A stretch of DNA of 64,000 nt from Litoreibacter arenae DSM 19593 (lineage in GTDB: Bacteria > Pseudomonadota > Alphaproteobacteria > Rhodobacterales > Rhodobacteraceae), in contig NZ_KE557314.1 of assembly GCF_000442275.2 (NCBI RefSeq), forward strand, positions 651,085 through 715,084, given 5' to 3'. Positions 44,179-53,174 of this stretch are shown one piece after another (position 1 is the stretch's first letter; the number at the start of each line of letters is the position of its first letter). The translations under genes were made by a program, and so were the position numbers. Under the pieces are notes generated by a model. The model ran no database searches. It worked only from the letters and a program-made list of their open reading frames with translations, and had not been told where the DNA came from.

Positions 44179-45302
44179 AGCCGCTGTTAACCGCCCTTAT
44201 TCTGCTTGCCCTGACCGGCGCCGCCGTCGCGCAAAGCGATCCGATCACGACCGCCAAGCGGGCGAGCCAGATGCTCGACGTGGCCGCCAACAGCCTGTCC
44301 GAGGCCGAAAGCGCCTCCGACCGCGTGGGGGCGTTGACCGAAACCGTCCGCGCCTACGAGGAAGGCCTGTCCGCCCTGCGCGAAGGCCTGCGCCGCGCAG
44401 CCATTCAGGAGCGCAGCATCGCGCTGGTCTTCGAGGCCAAGCGCGACCGCCTGTCCCGCCTGCTGGGCGTGCTGCAAACCATCGGCACATCGCCCGCGCC
44501 ACTGCTGATGATGCATCCCACGGGCGCAATCGGCACTGCGCGGTCCGGCATGATCCTGTCCGAGGTGACGCCAGCCCTGCAAAAAGAGGCTCTAACACTG
44601 CGCAATCAACTCGAAGAGGTCCGCGACATCCGCAGCCTCCAGCAAAGCGCCGCGACGCAACTGACCAAGTCGCTGGCCGAGGTGCAGCTTGCCCGCGCCA
44701 ACCTGTCCCGCGCCATCGCCGACCGTGTGGACCTGCCGCGCAGCTTCACCGCCGATGCCGACAAGATGCGCGCTTTGGTCGAAAGCAGCGACACGCTGCA
44801 AGGCTTCGCGTCCGGCCTCAGCGACCTGAACCCGTCCGACCTGAACAACCCCGCCGATTTCGAGGCCGCCAAGGGCAAGCTGCCCTTGCCCGTCCCTGCC
44901 ACCGTCCTGCACGGCTTTAACGAGACCGACGCATCCGGCGTGACCCGCCCGGGTCTGGTGCTGGCCACCCGCGCACAGTCGCTGGTCACCGCACCATGGC
45001 CCGCGACCCTGCGCTACTCGGGCCCGTTGCTCGATTACGGCAATGTCGTCATTCTGGAGCCCAGCAAGGGCTATCTGCTGATTCTGGCAGGCCTCGGCGA
45101 AACCTATGGTGAGGTGGGCGAAGTGCTGGATCAGGGCGCTCCTGTGGGCCTTATGGGCGGTTTGCCCCCCGATCCTGACGCTTTTTTGATGACAGCGGCC
45201 AAAGGTGGTGGCGGCAATCAGCAAGAGTCGCTTTATATAGAACTTAGACAAGGCGACGAGCCGGTCGATCCGGCCACTTGGTTCGCCACGAACAAGGAAT
45301 GA
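44175..45302 (+). CDS. EnvC-like murein hydrolase activator with degenerate LytM domain
   Basis: A 375-residue exported protein: signal MKPLLTALILLALTGAAVAQ, a long coiled coil (about 25-210) and a C-terminal M23/LytM-like domain (VTAPWPATLRYSGPLLDYGN, then VILEPSKGYLLILAGL, SLYIELRQGDEPVDP). The HxH zinc ligands of active M23 peptidases are missing, as in E. coli EnvC, which activates amidases rather than cutting murein. The gpmI overlap and ctpA neighbour support the assignment to cell separation. Confidence 0.86.
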   Translation: MKPLLTALILLALTGAAVAQSDPITTAKRASQMLDVAANSLSEAESASDRVGALTETVRAYEEGLSALREGLRRAAIQERSIALVFEAKRDRLSRLLGVLQTIGTSPAPLLMMHPTGAIGTARSGMILSEVTPALQKEALTLRNQLEEVRDIRSLQQSAATQLTKSLAEVQLARANLSRAIADRVDLPRSFTADADKMRALVESSDTLQGFASGLSDLNPSDLNNPADFEAAKGKLPLPVPATVLHGFNETDASGVTRPGLVLATRAQSLVTAPWPATLRYSGPLLDYGNVVILEPSKGYLLILAGLGETYGEVGEVLDQGAPVGLMGGLPPDPDAFLMTAAKGGGGNQQESLYIELRQGDEPVDPATWFATNKE

Positions 45303-45309
45303 CGTCCGC

Positions 45310-46653
45310 ATGAAAAAATTTCTGATGGCAGCCATGCTGGGAACCACAGCAAGCGTGCTGGTCACGACCCAGTTTGTAGGCCCGCTGATCGCGCAAGAGG
45401 CCGACAAGAAGGCATCTGTCTACGAACAGCTCGATCTGTTCGGCGACATTTTTGAACGCATCCGCGCACAATATGTCGAGGAGGTGGACGAGGCCGAACT
45501 GATCGAGGCCGCGATCAACGGCATGTTGACCTCACTCGACCCCCACTCCTCCTACCTGCCGCCCAAGGACTTCGACGACATGCGCGAGCAGACCTCCGGC
45601 GAGTTCGGCGGGCTGGGCATCGAGGTGACGCAGGAAGACGGCTACGTCAAAGTCGTCTCGCCCATGGACGGCACCCCCGCCGACGAGGCTGGCATGGAAT
45701 CCGGCGACTTCATCACCACGGTCGACGGCAAAAGCCTGCTGGGCCTGACGCTGGAAGAAGCGGTTGATATGATGCGCGGGCCGGTCGGGTCCGAGATCAT
45801 CCTGACCGTCGTCCGCGAAGGCATCGACGAGCCGTTCGAGGTCTCCATCGTCCGCGACACGATCAAGCTGACCGCCGTACGCTCCCGCATTGAAGGCGAC
45901 TCGGTCGTGCTGCGGATCACGACCTTCAACCGCCAGACATTCCCCAATCTCAAGGAAGGGCTGGCCGAACAGATCGAAGCGGCAGGTGGCGAAGACAAGG
46001 TCAACGGCATCGTGCTGGACCTGCGCAACAACCCCGGCGGGCTGCTGACGCAGGCCATCGCGGTATCCGACGCGTTCCTCGACAAGGGCGAGATCGTTTC
46101 CACTCGTGGTCGCAACCCGCGTGACAGCGAACGCTACAACGCAACCGAAGGCGATCTGGCCAACGGCAAGCCGATCGTGGTGCTGATCAACGGCGGCTCC
46201 GCCTCTGCGTCGGAAATCGTCGCGGGCGCGCTGCAAGATCACCGCCGCGCGGTGGTCGTGGGTGAAAAGAGCTTCGGCAAAGGCTCGGTGCAAACCGTCG
46301 TTCCGGTGCGCGGCGATGGCGCCATGCGCCTGACCACCTCGCGGTATTACACCCCGTCCGGCCGCTCCATTCAGGCGCTTGGCGTGTCCCCCGATATCAT
46401 CGTGGTACAGCCGCCCCGGAAGCCCGAGGAGGAGGCGACGGACGAGGAAACACAACGCCGCAACCGCTCCGAGGCCGACCTGCGCGGCTCGCTCATCAAC
46501 AACGACAAGATATCCGAGGACGAGCTGAAGCAACTCGAAGCAGAGCGCGAGAAAGCCGAGGAAGTCGCCAAACTGCGCGAGGAAGACTACCAACTTGCCT
46601 ACGCGCTGGACGTGTTGAAAGGCCTCAGCGCCTTGGCACCCGCAGACGAATAA
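45310..46653 (+). CDS. ctpA: C-terminal processing peptidase, S41 family
   Basis: A 447-residue periplasmic serine protease. An N-terminal signal/anchor ([20 protein letters not shown]) precedes a PDZ domain ([18 protein letters not shown]) and the S41 catalytic domain: [14 protein letters not shown] (Ser), [14 protein letters not shown] (Lys). A charged coiled coil forms the C-terminus ([19 protein letters not shown]). It lies seven bases after the EnvC-like gene and trims periplasmic or outer-membrane proteins, possibly cell-wall hydrolases. Confidence 0.95.
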   Translation: MKKFLMAAMLGTTASVLVTTQFVGPLIAQEADKKASVYEQLDLFGDIFERIRAQYVEEVDEAELIEAAINGMLTSLDPHSSYLPPKDFDDMREQTSGEFGGLGIEVTQEDGYVKVVSPMDGTPADEAGMESGDFITTVDGKSLLGLTLEEAVDMMRGPVGSEIILTVVREGIDEPFEVSIVRDTIKLTAVRSRIEGDSVVLRITTFNRQTFPNLKEGLAEQIEAAGGEDKVNGIVLDLRNNPGGLLTQAIAVSDAFLDKGEIVSTRGRNPRDSERYNATEGDLANGKPIVVLINGGSASASEIVAGALQDHRRAVVVGEKSFGKGSVQTVVPVRGDGAMRLTTSRYYTPSGRSIQALGVSPDIIVVQPPRKPEEEATDEETQRRNRSEADLRGSLINNDKISEDELKQLEAEREKAEEVAKLREEDYQLAYALDVLKGLSALAPADE

Positions 46654-46659
46654 GGGACA

Positions 46660-46679
46660 GGGCGGGGGCCTCCCCGCCC
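46660..46679 (+). terminator. GC-rich hairpin between ctpA and rppH
   Basis: GGGCGGGG (46660-46667) pairs with CCCCGCCC (46672-46679) around GCCT, an eight-pair stem just after ctpA. There is no T-run, only ATTTG a few bases on, so it is either a weak attenuator or an mRNA stabiliser. rppH is on the same strand and starts 12 bases later. Confidence 0.4.
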
Positions 46680-46690
46680 GCCATTTGCCA

Positions 46691-47173
46691 ATGACCCCTG
46701 AAGACATCTCCAAGCTGCCCTACCGCCCCTGTGTTGGCGTCATGCTCGTGAACCGCGACGGGCTGATCTTCGCCGCGCAACGCATCGACAATGACGCGCC
46801 CGCCTGGCAGATGCCCCAGGGCGGCATCGACGAAGGCGAAGACCCCCGCGCCGCCGCCCTGCGCGAACTGGAAGAAGAAACCGGCGTCCCGGCCAGCATG
46901 GTCACCGTCGAAAGCCAGACCGAAGGCTGGGTGCCCTACGACCTGCCCCACGATCTGGTGCCCAAGGTCTGGAAGGGCCGGTTCCGCGGCCAGCAGCAAA
47001 AGTGGTTTCTGCTGCGCTTCAACGGGGCCGACAGCGCCATCGACATCAAGACCAACACGCCCGAGTTTTCCGAATGGCGGTGGGTGGACCCTGACACGTT
47101 GCTCGGCAATATCGTGCCGTTCAAGCGGAACGTTTACGCGAAAGTGATCGAAGCTTTCCGGCCCCTGCTGTAA
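46691..47173 (+). CDS. rppH: RNA pyrophosphohydrolase (Nudix)
   Basis: A 160-residue Nudix hydrolase. The Nudix box is [20 protein letters not shown], preceded by [18 protein letters not shown] and WQMPQGG, with WFLLRFNG later. RppH/IalA enzymes remove pyrophosphate from RNA 5' ends or cleave dinucleoside polyphosphates. The ATG at 46691 is used; the TTG two codons earlier is unnecessary. Confidence 0.95.
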   Translation: MTPEDISKLPYRPCVGVMLVNRDGLIFAAQRIDNDAPAWQMPQGGIDEGEDPRAAALRELEEETGVPASMVTVESQTEGWVPYDLPHDLVPKVWKGRFRGQQQKWFLLRFNGADSAIDIKTNTPEFSEWRWVDPDTLLGNIVPFKRNVYAKVIEAFRPLL

Positions 47174-47182
47174 GAACGGCGC

Positions 47183-47656
47183 ATGATGAAACACCTTACC
47201 GCAGCGGTCACGGCACTTGCCTTTGCCGCAGGTCCCGCAAGCGCCCTGTCCTGCCTCCCGACCCACCCCGTCGCCGCGTTCAACGCCGTCGCCGAGGCCG
47301 AGGAAAGCTTCGTCGTCCTGCGCGGCGAGTTCGATTTCGACGTCTCCAAGGTGCCGGACGTAAACGCCCCGCCGCTGGAGGTCTCTATCCCCACCGCCTT
47401 CAAAGGCAAGCTTTTGACCGGCGAAGGCTTCACCGACGACGTCGAGGTCGCGGTCACCTTGACCCTGCAATGCGCCGGTCCGTGGTGCGCACGCGTGTCG
47501 CCGAAAACCGACTACCTCGCCTATGTGCAGCAGACCGAGGACGAGCTGATCTTCAACGTAGGCCCCTGCTACGCCTTCGCCTTCGCCAATCCTGACGAGA
47601 AATACATCAAAGCGGTCGAGCAATGCGCCGCTGGCGGCGACTGCGAACCGAAATAG
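47183..47656 (+). CDS. Exported Cys-containing protein of unknown function
   Basis: A 157-residue protein with signal MKHLTAAVTALAFAAGPASA and mature region beginning LSCLPTHPV. Six cysteines (in SCLP, QCAGPWC, GPCYAF, QCAAGGDC) suggest periplasmic disulfides. I do not recognise a family. It follows rppH by nine bases and ends before a bidirectional terminator, so it probably belongs to the gpmI-ctpA-rppH transcript. Confidence 0.7.
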   Translation: MMKHLTAAVTALAFAAGPASALSCLPTHPVAAFNAVAEAEESFVVLRGEFDFDVSKVPDVNAPPLEVSIPTAFKGKLLTGEGFTDDVEVAVTLTLQCAGPWCARVSPKTDYLAYVQQTEDELIFNVGPCYAFAFANPDEKYIKAVEQCAAGGDCEPK

Positions 47657-47657
47657 C

Positions 47658-47686
47658 AAAAAAGGGCGGGATCGACTCCCGCCCTT
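47658..47686. terminator. Bidirectional intrinsic terminator
   Basis: AAGGGCGGGA and TCCCGCCCTT form a ten-pair stem around TCGAC. On the minus strand it is followed by a U-tract (A-run at 47658-47663), on the plus strand by CTCAATTC. It separates the convergent 47183 gene and gltB. Confidence 0.9.
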
Positions 47687-47693
47687 CTCAATT

Positions 47694-50600
47694 CTACTCG
47701 GCAGGGATCGCCTGCTCCTCAAGGCTCAAAGGCGCGGGGATGTGGGCCAGCATCTCTTTCGGGCAGATTTGCACGAAGTTGCCCTTCTCAATCTCCCAAT
47801 CCTGCAAGATGCGGTTCGCTTTCACGCTTCCGCTCTCACGGGCGTGTTCCTCGATCAGGCCTTTCAACTGCGTCTCCCAGTGATCGACCGTCACAGGACA
47901 GGTCACCAGCGTTTCCATGTTGATCAGCGCCTCGGACTCGCCGTCCGGATCATACAGGTACGCCATCCCGCCCGTCATACCGGCCCCGAAATTCGCGCCG
48001 ATGGAGCCCAGGATCACCGCAACCCCGCCGGTCATGTATTCACACCCGTTCGTGCCGCAGCCCTCGATCACCACCTTCGCGCCGGAGTTACGCACCGCGA
48101 ACCGCTCCCCCGCGCGACCGGCGGCAAACAGGTGGCCGTTGGTCGCCCCGTAAAGCACCGTGTTGCCGATGATCGTGTTCTCGTCCGCCTTCAGCGGACT
48201 TTCCTGCGTTGGCCGCACAACAATGCGTCCGCCCGACAGGCCCTTGCCGACGTAGTCGTTGGCGTCACCAAACACTTCCAGCTTCAGACCCGGTGCGGCG
48301 AACGCCCCCAGCGACTGCCCGGCAGAGCCTGTCAGCTTCACCGTCAGGTGGTCCGGCTGCAACTCGTTGCGCATCCCGAACCGCTGCACGATATGGCTCG
48401 ACGCCCGCGTGCCGATGGTCCGCAATGTGTTTTGCACCGCATAGGACAGCTGCATTTTCTCGCCATCCTTGAAGAACGGCTGCGCGTCGTTGACGATCTG
48501 CGCGTCCAGCGTGTCCGGCACCGGATTGCGCTCTTTCGAGCGGTCATAAACGATCCGCTCCGCCCCATCGACGGTAATCAGCAGCGGGTTCAGGTCCAGA
48601 TCGTCCAGATGCGCCGCGCCACGCGACACCTGCGTCAGCAGGTCCGCCCGCCCGATCACGTCATCCAGACTACGCGCGCCGATAGACGCGAGGATTTCCC
48701 GCACCTCGGTCGCGTAGAACGTGATCAGGTTCACCACCTTGTCCGCCGTTCCCGTGAACTTCTCGCGCAGCGCCTCGTCTTGCGTGCAGACGCCGACAGG
48801 GCAGGTGTTCGACTGGCATTGACGCACCATGATGCAGCCCATCGCGATCAGCGCAGCGGTGCCGATGCCGTATTCCTCAGCCCCCATCATCGCTGCCATG
48901 ACAATGTCGCGGCCCGTGCGCAAACCACCATCGGTCCGCAAAGTCACGCGGCCACGCAGGTTGTTCATCGCCAGAACCTGATGCGCTTCTGTCAGGCCCA
49001 TTTCCCACGGCAGACCGGCGTATTTGATCGACGTCGCAGGCGACGCACCGGTCCCGCCGTTATGGCCCGAAATCAGGATCACATCCGCCTTCGCCTTGGC
49101 GACACCGGCCGCAATCGTGCCGACGCCCGACGCCGCAACCAGCTTCACCGTAACCTTGCAGCGCGGGTTGATCTGCTTGAGGTCATAGATCAGCTGCGCC
49201 AGATCCTCTATGGAATAGATATCGTGGTGCGGCGGTGGCGAGATCAGCGTCACGCCCTTCGTCGACAGCCGCAGCCGCGCGATCAGCTCGGTCACTTTCA
49301 TGCCGGGCAGCTGACCGCCCTCGCCGGGCTTGGCCCCTTGCGCGACCTTGATCTCCAGCTCTTCGCAGTGGTTCAGGTATTCGGCGGTCACGCCAAAACG
49401 CCCCGACGCCACCTGCTTGATCTTGGCAGACGGATTGTCGCCATTCGGCTCCGGCACGAAATGCGCGGGGTCTTCACCGCCCTCGCCCGAATCCGACTTG
49501 GCACCGATCCGGTTCATCGCCACATTCAGCGTTTTATGCGCTTCCGGAGACAACGCCCCCAGCGACATACCCGGCGTCACAAAGCGTTTGCGGATCGACG
49601 TAATCGACTCCACCTCGTCCACAGAAATCGGCTCGCCCAGCGGTTTGATGTCCAGCAGGTCCCGCAGATGGATCGGCGGGTTTGCCTTCATCGTCTGGCT
49701 ATACTGCTTCCACATGTCATAGGACGCCCGCGTGCAGGCCGCTTGCAGCATATGCATCGTCTGTGCTTCCCACGCGTGCTTCTCGCCTGAGCGACGCGCC
49801 TTGTAGAACCCGCCAATCGGCAGCACCGCGGTCTCGGCACGCCAGCCAGCGGCGTGAACCTCAATGGCCTTTTTCTGGATGCCGGCGATCCCGATGCCCG
49901 AAATGCGCGAATGCATACCGGGGAAGAATTCCGCCACCATAGCGCGGGACAGGCCCACCGCCTCGAAGTTGAGGCCACCGCGATAGGACGACACAACGGA
50001 AATCCCCATCTTCGCCATGATCTTCAACAGCCCTTGGTCAATCGCCTCGCGATAGCGGGCGACGGCCTCGGTCAGGTTGCCTTCCAGCAAGCCGCGCTCG
50101 ATCCGGTCTGCCAGCGAGTCTTCTGCCAGATAGGCGTTCACAGTGGTCGCACCGCAACCGATCAGCACCGCGAAGTAATGCGGGTCGATGCATTCCGCCG
50201 CCCGCACGTTGAGCGAGCAGAACGTCCGCAGCCCCTTGCGCGTCAGCCAGCTATGCACGGCGGATGTTGCAAGGATCATCGGCACGCCGGTGCGGTCCTC
50301 GTCTTGGTCCTGATCCGTCAGCACGATATGCCCCGCGCCGGAGCGCACCGCGTCCTCCGCCTCGTTGCGGATACGGTCCAGCGCGTCCCGAAGGGCGCTC
50401 TGGTCGCCATCCGCATCGAACGTGCAGTCGATCGTCACCATCTCGGCATTGAACTGCTCGCACAGTTTCTCGAACTGCGCGTTGCCGATGAATGGGCTGT
50501 CCAGCACCAGAATTTCGGTCTGCGACGAATCCTCGTCTAGTACGTTCTTGAGGTTCCCGAACCGCGTCTTCAGGCTCATCACGCGATATTCGCGCAAGCT

Positions 50601-52232
50601 GTCTATTGGCGGGTTGGTCACCTGAGAGAAGTTCTGCCGGAAGAAGTGGCTCAGCGGGCGGTATTTCTTGGACAAAACAGCAGACGGCGTGTCGTCCCCC
50701 ATCGACGCCAGCGCTTCCTTCCCATCATCGGCCATCGGCGCCAGAATCTGCTCCAGCTCCTCAATCGAATACCCCGCCGCGATCTGCCGCTTGCGCAGCT
50801 CCGCGCCGGTAAACAATGCCTTTTCCTGCACGTCCAGGGTGATGGCATCCAGATCGGTGATCTTGCCGACCCACTCGCCAAACGGCAGCGCGGCGGACAT
50901 TTTGTCCTTCAGCTCCTCGTCGTGATACAACTCGCCCTTGCCCATGTGGACACCGATCATCTGCCCCGGCCCAAGCGCGCCTTTTTCGCGTACGGTGGCT
51001 TCGTCAAACGGCACCATGCCAGTCTCGGAGCCCGCAATCAGCAGCCCGTCGCCGGTCACCGCATAGCGCATCGGACGCAGCCCGTTGCGGTCCAGACCCG
51101 CGCAGACCCAGCGCCCGTCGGTCATCGCCAACGCGGCGGGGCCATCCCACGGCTCCATCACCGAGTTGCAGTAGGAATACATGTCCTGCCACGCCTTCGG
51201 CATCTCGACCGCCTGCTTGGACCACGATTCCGGCACCAGCATGGTTTTCGCCATCGGGGCGGAACGACCCGCACGCACCAGCACCTCGAACACCGCGTCC
51301 AAGGCAGCAGAGTCCGACGATCCACCGGGCACAATAGGCTTGATGTCTTCCGCGCGATCCTCGAACGCGCCAGACGCCATGCGGATTTCGTGGCTCTTCA
51401 TCCAGTTCAGGTTGCCCTTCAGCGTGTTGATCTCGCCGTTATGCGCCAGCATGCGGAACGGCTGCGCCAGCCACCACTGCGGGAAGGTGTTGGTCGAATA
51501 GCGCTGATGATAAATGGCAAACGCAGACTCGAAACGCTCGTCCATCAGGTCCGGATAAAACTCCGCAACCTGCTCCGCCAGCATCATGCCCTTGTAGATG
51601 ATCGACCGGCACGACAGCGACGCCAGATACAGCGTCGGCACTTGCGCGGCCAACGCGGCCTTCTCGATGCGGCGGCGGATCACATAAAGCTCGCGCTCGA
51701 ACTCCTCTTCCTCGACGCCCTTGGAGTTGGAAATCAGGATCTGCTCAATCTCGGGCCGCGTCGCGTTGGCCTTCTCGCCCAGACAGGTGATATCCACCGG
51801 AACGTGCCGCCAGCCATAGATGTTGTAGCCCATGCGCAGCACTTCGGTCTCGATGATCGTCCGGCAGGTTTCCTGCGCCCCGTGGTCGGTGCGCGGCAGG
51901 AAGACTTGACCGACAGCAATCATCTGGTCCTTGTTCGGCTTGTGGCCCGTGCGTTCGATCTGGTCATAGAAGAACTCGACCGGAATCTGAACATGGATGC
52001 CCGCCCCGTCGCCGGTCTTGCCGTCCGCATCCACCGCGCCACGGTGCCAGATCGCCTTCAGTGCGTTGATCCCGTTCTCGACCACCTTGCGGGATTTCTT
52101 GCCGTCGATCGACACAACCAGACCCACCCCGCAGGAGGCGTGTTCGTCGTCGTCGCGATACAGCGAGTTCTCCGCCATCCAGCGGCGCTTCTCTTCCTCA
52201 CGGGCAACCCAGGCGTCATCATACGTGGTCAT
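47694..52232 (-). CDS. gltB: Glutamate synthase, large (alpha) subunit
   Basis: A 1512-residue enzyme converting 2-oxoglutarate and glutamine to two glutamates. A 33-residue propeptide precedes the catalytic Cys34 in DEHASCGVGLVV (Ntn glutaminase domain). The synthase domain has the [3Fe-4S] ligands in CIMVRQCQSNTCPVG and the FMN-barrel motif GHNGGTGASPATSIKYAG. The C-terminal GXGXG beta helix (GTNGCEYMTGGVAVILG) is present. It lies downstream of gltD and a hydrolase gene on the same strand. A perfect GTCAG-N5-CTGAC repeat lies 39 bases before the start. Confidence 0.97.
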   Translation of the reverse strand: MTTYDDAWVAREEEKRRWMAENSLYRDDDEHASCGVGLVVSIDGKKSRKVVENGINALKAIWHRGAVDADGKTGDGAGIHVQIPVEFFYDQIERTGHKPNKDQMIAVGQVFLPRTDHGAQETCRTIIETEVLRMGYNIYGWRHVPVDITCLGEKANATRPEIEQILISNSKGVEEEEFERELYVIRRRIEKAALAAQVPTLYLASLSCRSIIYKGMMLAEQVAEFYPDLMDERFESAFAIYHQRYSTNTFPQWWLAQPFRMLAHNGEINTLKGNLNWMKSHEIRMASGAFEDRAEDIKPIVPGGSSDSAALDAVFEVLVRAGRSAPMAKTMLVPESWSKQAVEMPKAWQDMYSYCNSVMEPWDGPAALAMTDGRWVCAGLDRNGLRPMRYAVTGDGLLIAGSETGMVPFDEATVREKGALGPGQMIGVHMGKGELYHDEELKDKMSAALPFGEWVGKITDLDAITLDVQEKALFTGAELRKRQIAAGYSIEELEQILAPMADDGKEALASMGDDTPSAVLSKKYRPLSHFFRQNFSQVTNPPIDSLREYRVMSLKTRFGNLKNVLDEDSSQTEILVLDSPFIGNAQFEKLCEQFNAEMVTIDCTFDADGDQSALRDALDRIRNEAEDAVRSGAGHIVLTDQDQDEDRTGVPMILATSAVHSWLTRKGLRTFCSLNVRAAECIDPHYFAVLIGCGATTVNAYLAEDSLADRIERGLLEGNLTEAVARYREAIDQGLLKIMAKMGISVVSSYRGGLNFEAVGLSRAMVAEFFPGMHSRISGIGIAGIQKKAIEVHAAGWRAETAVLPIGGFYKARRSGEKHAWEAQTMHMLQAACTRASYDMWKQYSQTMKANPPIHLRDLLDIKPLGEPISVDEVESITSIRKRFVTPGMSLGALSPEAHKTLNVAMNRIGAKSDSGEGGEDPAHFVPEPNGDNPSAKIKQVASGRFGVTAEYLNHCEELEIKVAQGAKPGEGGQLPGMKVTELIARLRLSTKGVTLISPPPHHDIYSIEDLAQLIYDLKQINPRCKVTVKLVAASGVGTIAAGVAKAKADVILISGHNGGTGASPATSIKYAGLPWEMGLTEAHQVLAMNNLRGRVTLRTDGGLRTGRDIVMAAMMGAEEYGIGTAALIAMGCIMVRQCQSNTCPVGVCTQDEALREKFTGTADKVVNLITFYATEVREILASIGARSLDDVIGRADLLTQVSRGAAHLDDLDLNPLLITVDGAERIVYDRSKERNPVPDTLDAQIVNDAQPFFKDGEKMQLSYAVQNTLRTIGTRASSHIVQRFGMRNELQPDHLTVKLTGSAGQSLGAFAAPGLKLEVFGDANDYVGKGLSGGRIVVRPTQESPLKADENTIIGNTVLYGATNGHLFAAGRAGERFAVRNSGAKVVIEGCGTNGCEYMTGGVAVILGSIGANFGAGMTGGMAYLYDPDGESEALINMETLVTCPVTVDHWETQLKGLIEEHARESGSVKANRILQDWEIEKGNFVQICPKEMLAHIPAPLSLEEQAIPAE

Positions 52233-52270
52233 GGTGGAGGCTCCTCATTAGGGAATTGTTCATTGATCGG

Positions 52271-52285
52271 GTCAGCAAAACTGAC
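52271..52285. promoter_or_regulatory. Perfect inverted repeat upstream of gltB
   Basis: GTCAG-CAAAA-CTGAC at 39 bases ahead of the gltB start in the 138-base gap after the hydrolase gene. It could be an operator or a small RNA hairpin; no T-run follows, so it is not a standard terminator. Confidence 0.35.
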
Positions 52286-52370
52286 CTGTTGTAATTTCGG
52301 GGTCTGGCAGCTTGCCCGACAAAAGTCCGACACTTTGCCGACGCCTCGCAGACAGCCGTTTTCAGCCCTG

Positions 52371-53171
52371 TCAGTCGTCCAGCGCGGACGGACGCCCACG
52401 GCTCTCGCGCCGCTCCAAAAGTGTCTGCGCGGCAACGTAATCGGCGTAGGCCTCGCGCCGCATCCCGCCCGCACGCTGCACCACCTTGTTCAGCCGCCCG
52501 ACCTTGTTGTTGATCGCCGCCGTGACAATGTAATTCAGTGTATTCGCGCCCTTCAGGTTGCGCACAAAGTTGTGGTCCGCGCCGGTAAAGATGTAGTGCT
52601 TCACATGCTCCGCCTGCGGAAACCGCTGCCAGTGCATCCGCTCGTCCGGGGTGTCGCCGTGAAAGATGTAGATCGGTACCGGCGGCTTCGGCAGCTTGTC
52701 CATCTGCTTGTGCGGCCAGACCGTGATCTGCTTGCGAAACCACCACCAGCGCTTTTCGTCCGGCAGCACTTCGGGATGCACCGAGTATTGCGGCGTGAAG
52801 CAGATGATCCGCGACAGCGGCATTTTTCGCCCCAGTATCAACGCATTGTACGCGCCCATGCTGGTACCGATAGCCATCACCTCGGTGATCGTGTGATCCA
52901 GCACGTAGTCGCTGATTTTGCTCAGGATCAGATCCGCCATGCCCTTGGCGTTCATCCAGCATCGGGAGATGTCGGTCACGCAAATCACATGGTTGCGCCC
53001 GTCCTGTGACGCGAGGCCCACAAATTCCTTCGGCGGCCACTTGTCCCGTTCCGTCCCGACGCTGGTGAAACTGACGATCAAACGCGAGCTCTCCCCCGCG
53101 ACGGCTTCGATCCGCAGCGGGTGCGCGTCGTGCAGGAGGTCGAACTCCAGCAGTTTCTTCTGATCCGACAT
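52371..53171 (-). CDS. Alpha/beta hydrolase between gltD and gltB
   Basis: A 266-residue protein with an alpha/beta hydrolase fold: nucleophile elbow AIGTSMGAYNALIL, acid region IYIFHGDTPDERM and histidine in TGADHNFVRNL. No signal peptide. Its substrate is unknown. It starts three bases after the gltD stop, so it is part of the glt transcript, an unusual insertion between glutamate synthase subunit genes that I infer from position only. Confidence 0.82.
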   Translation of the reverse strand: MSDQKKLLEFDLLHDAHPLRIEAVAGESSRLIVSFTSVGTERDKWPPKEFVGLASQDGRNHVICVTDISRCWMNAKGMADLILSKISDYVLDHTITEVMAIGTSMGAYNALILGRKMPLSRIICFTPQYSVHPEVLPDEKRWWWFRKQITVWPHKQMDKLPKPPVPIYIFHGDTPDERMHWQRFPQAEHVKHYIFTGADHNFVRNLKGANTLNYIVTAAINNKVGRLNKVVQRAGGMRREAYADYVAAQTLLERRESRGRPSALDD

Positions 53172-53174
53172 AGA

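Noticed and set aside
50646-53009. Long plus-strand open frame opposite gltB and the hydrolase (787 codons)
   Set aside because: Arg/His-rich shadow translation typical of antisense frames in high-GC DNA; gltB is certain on the other strand.
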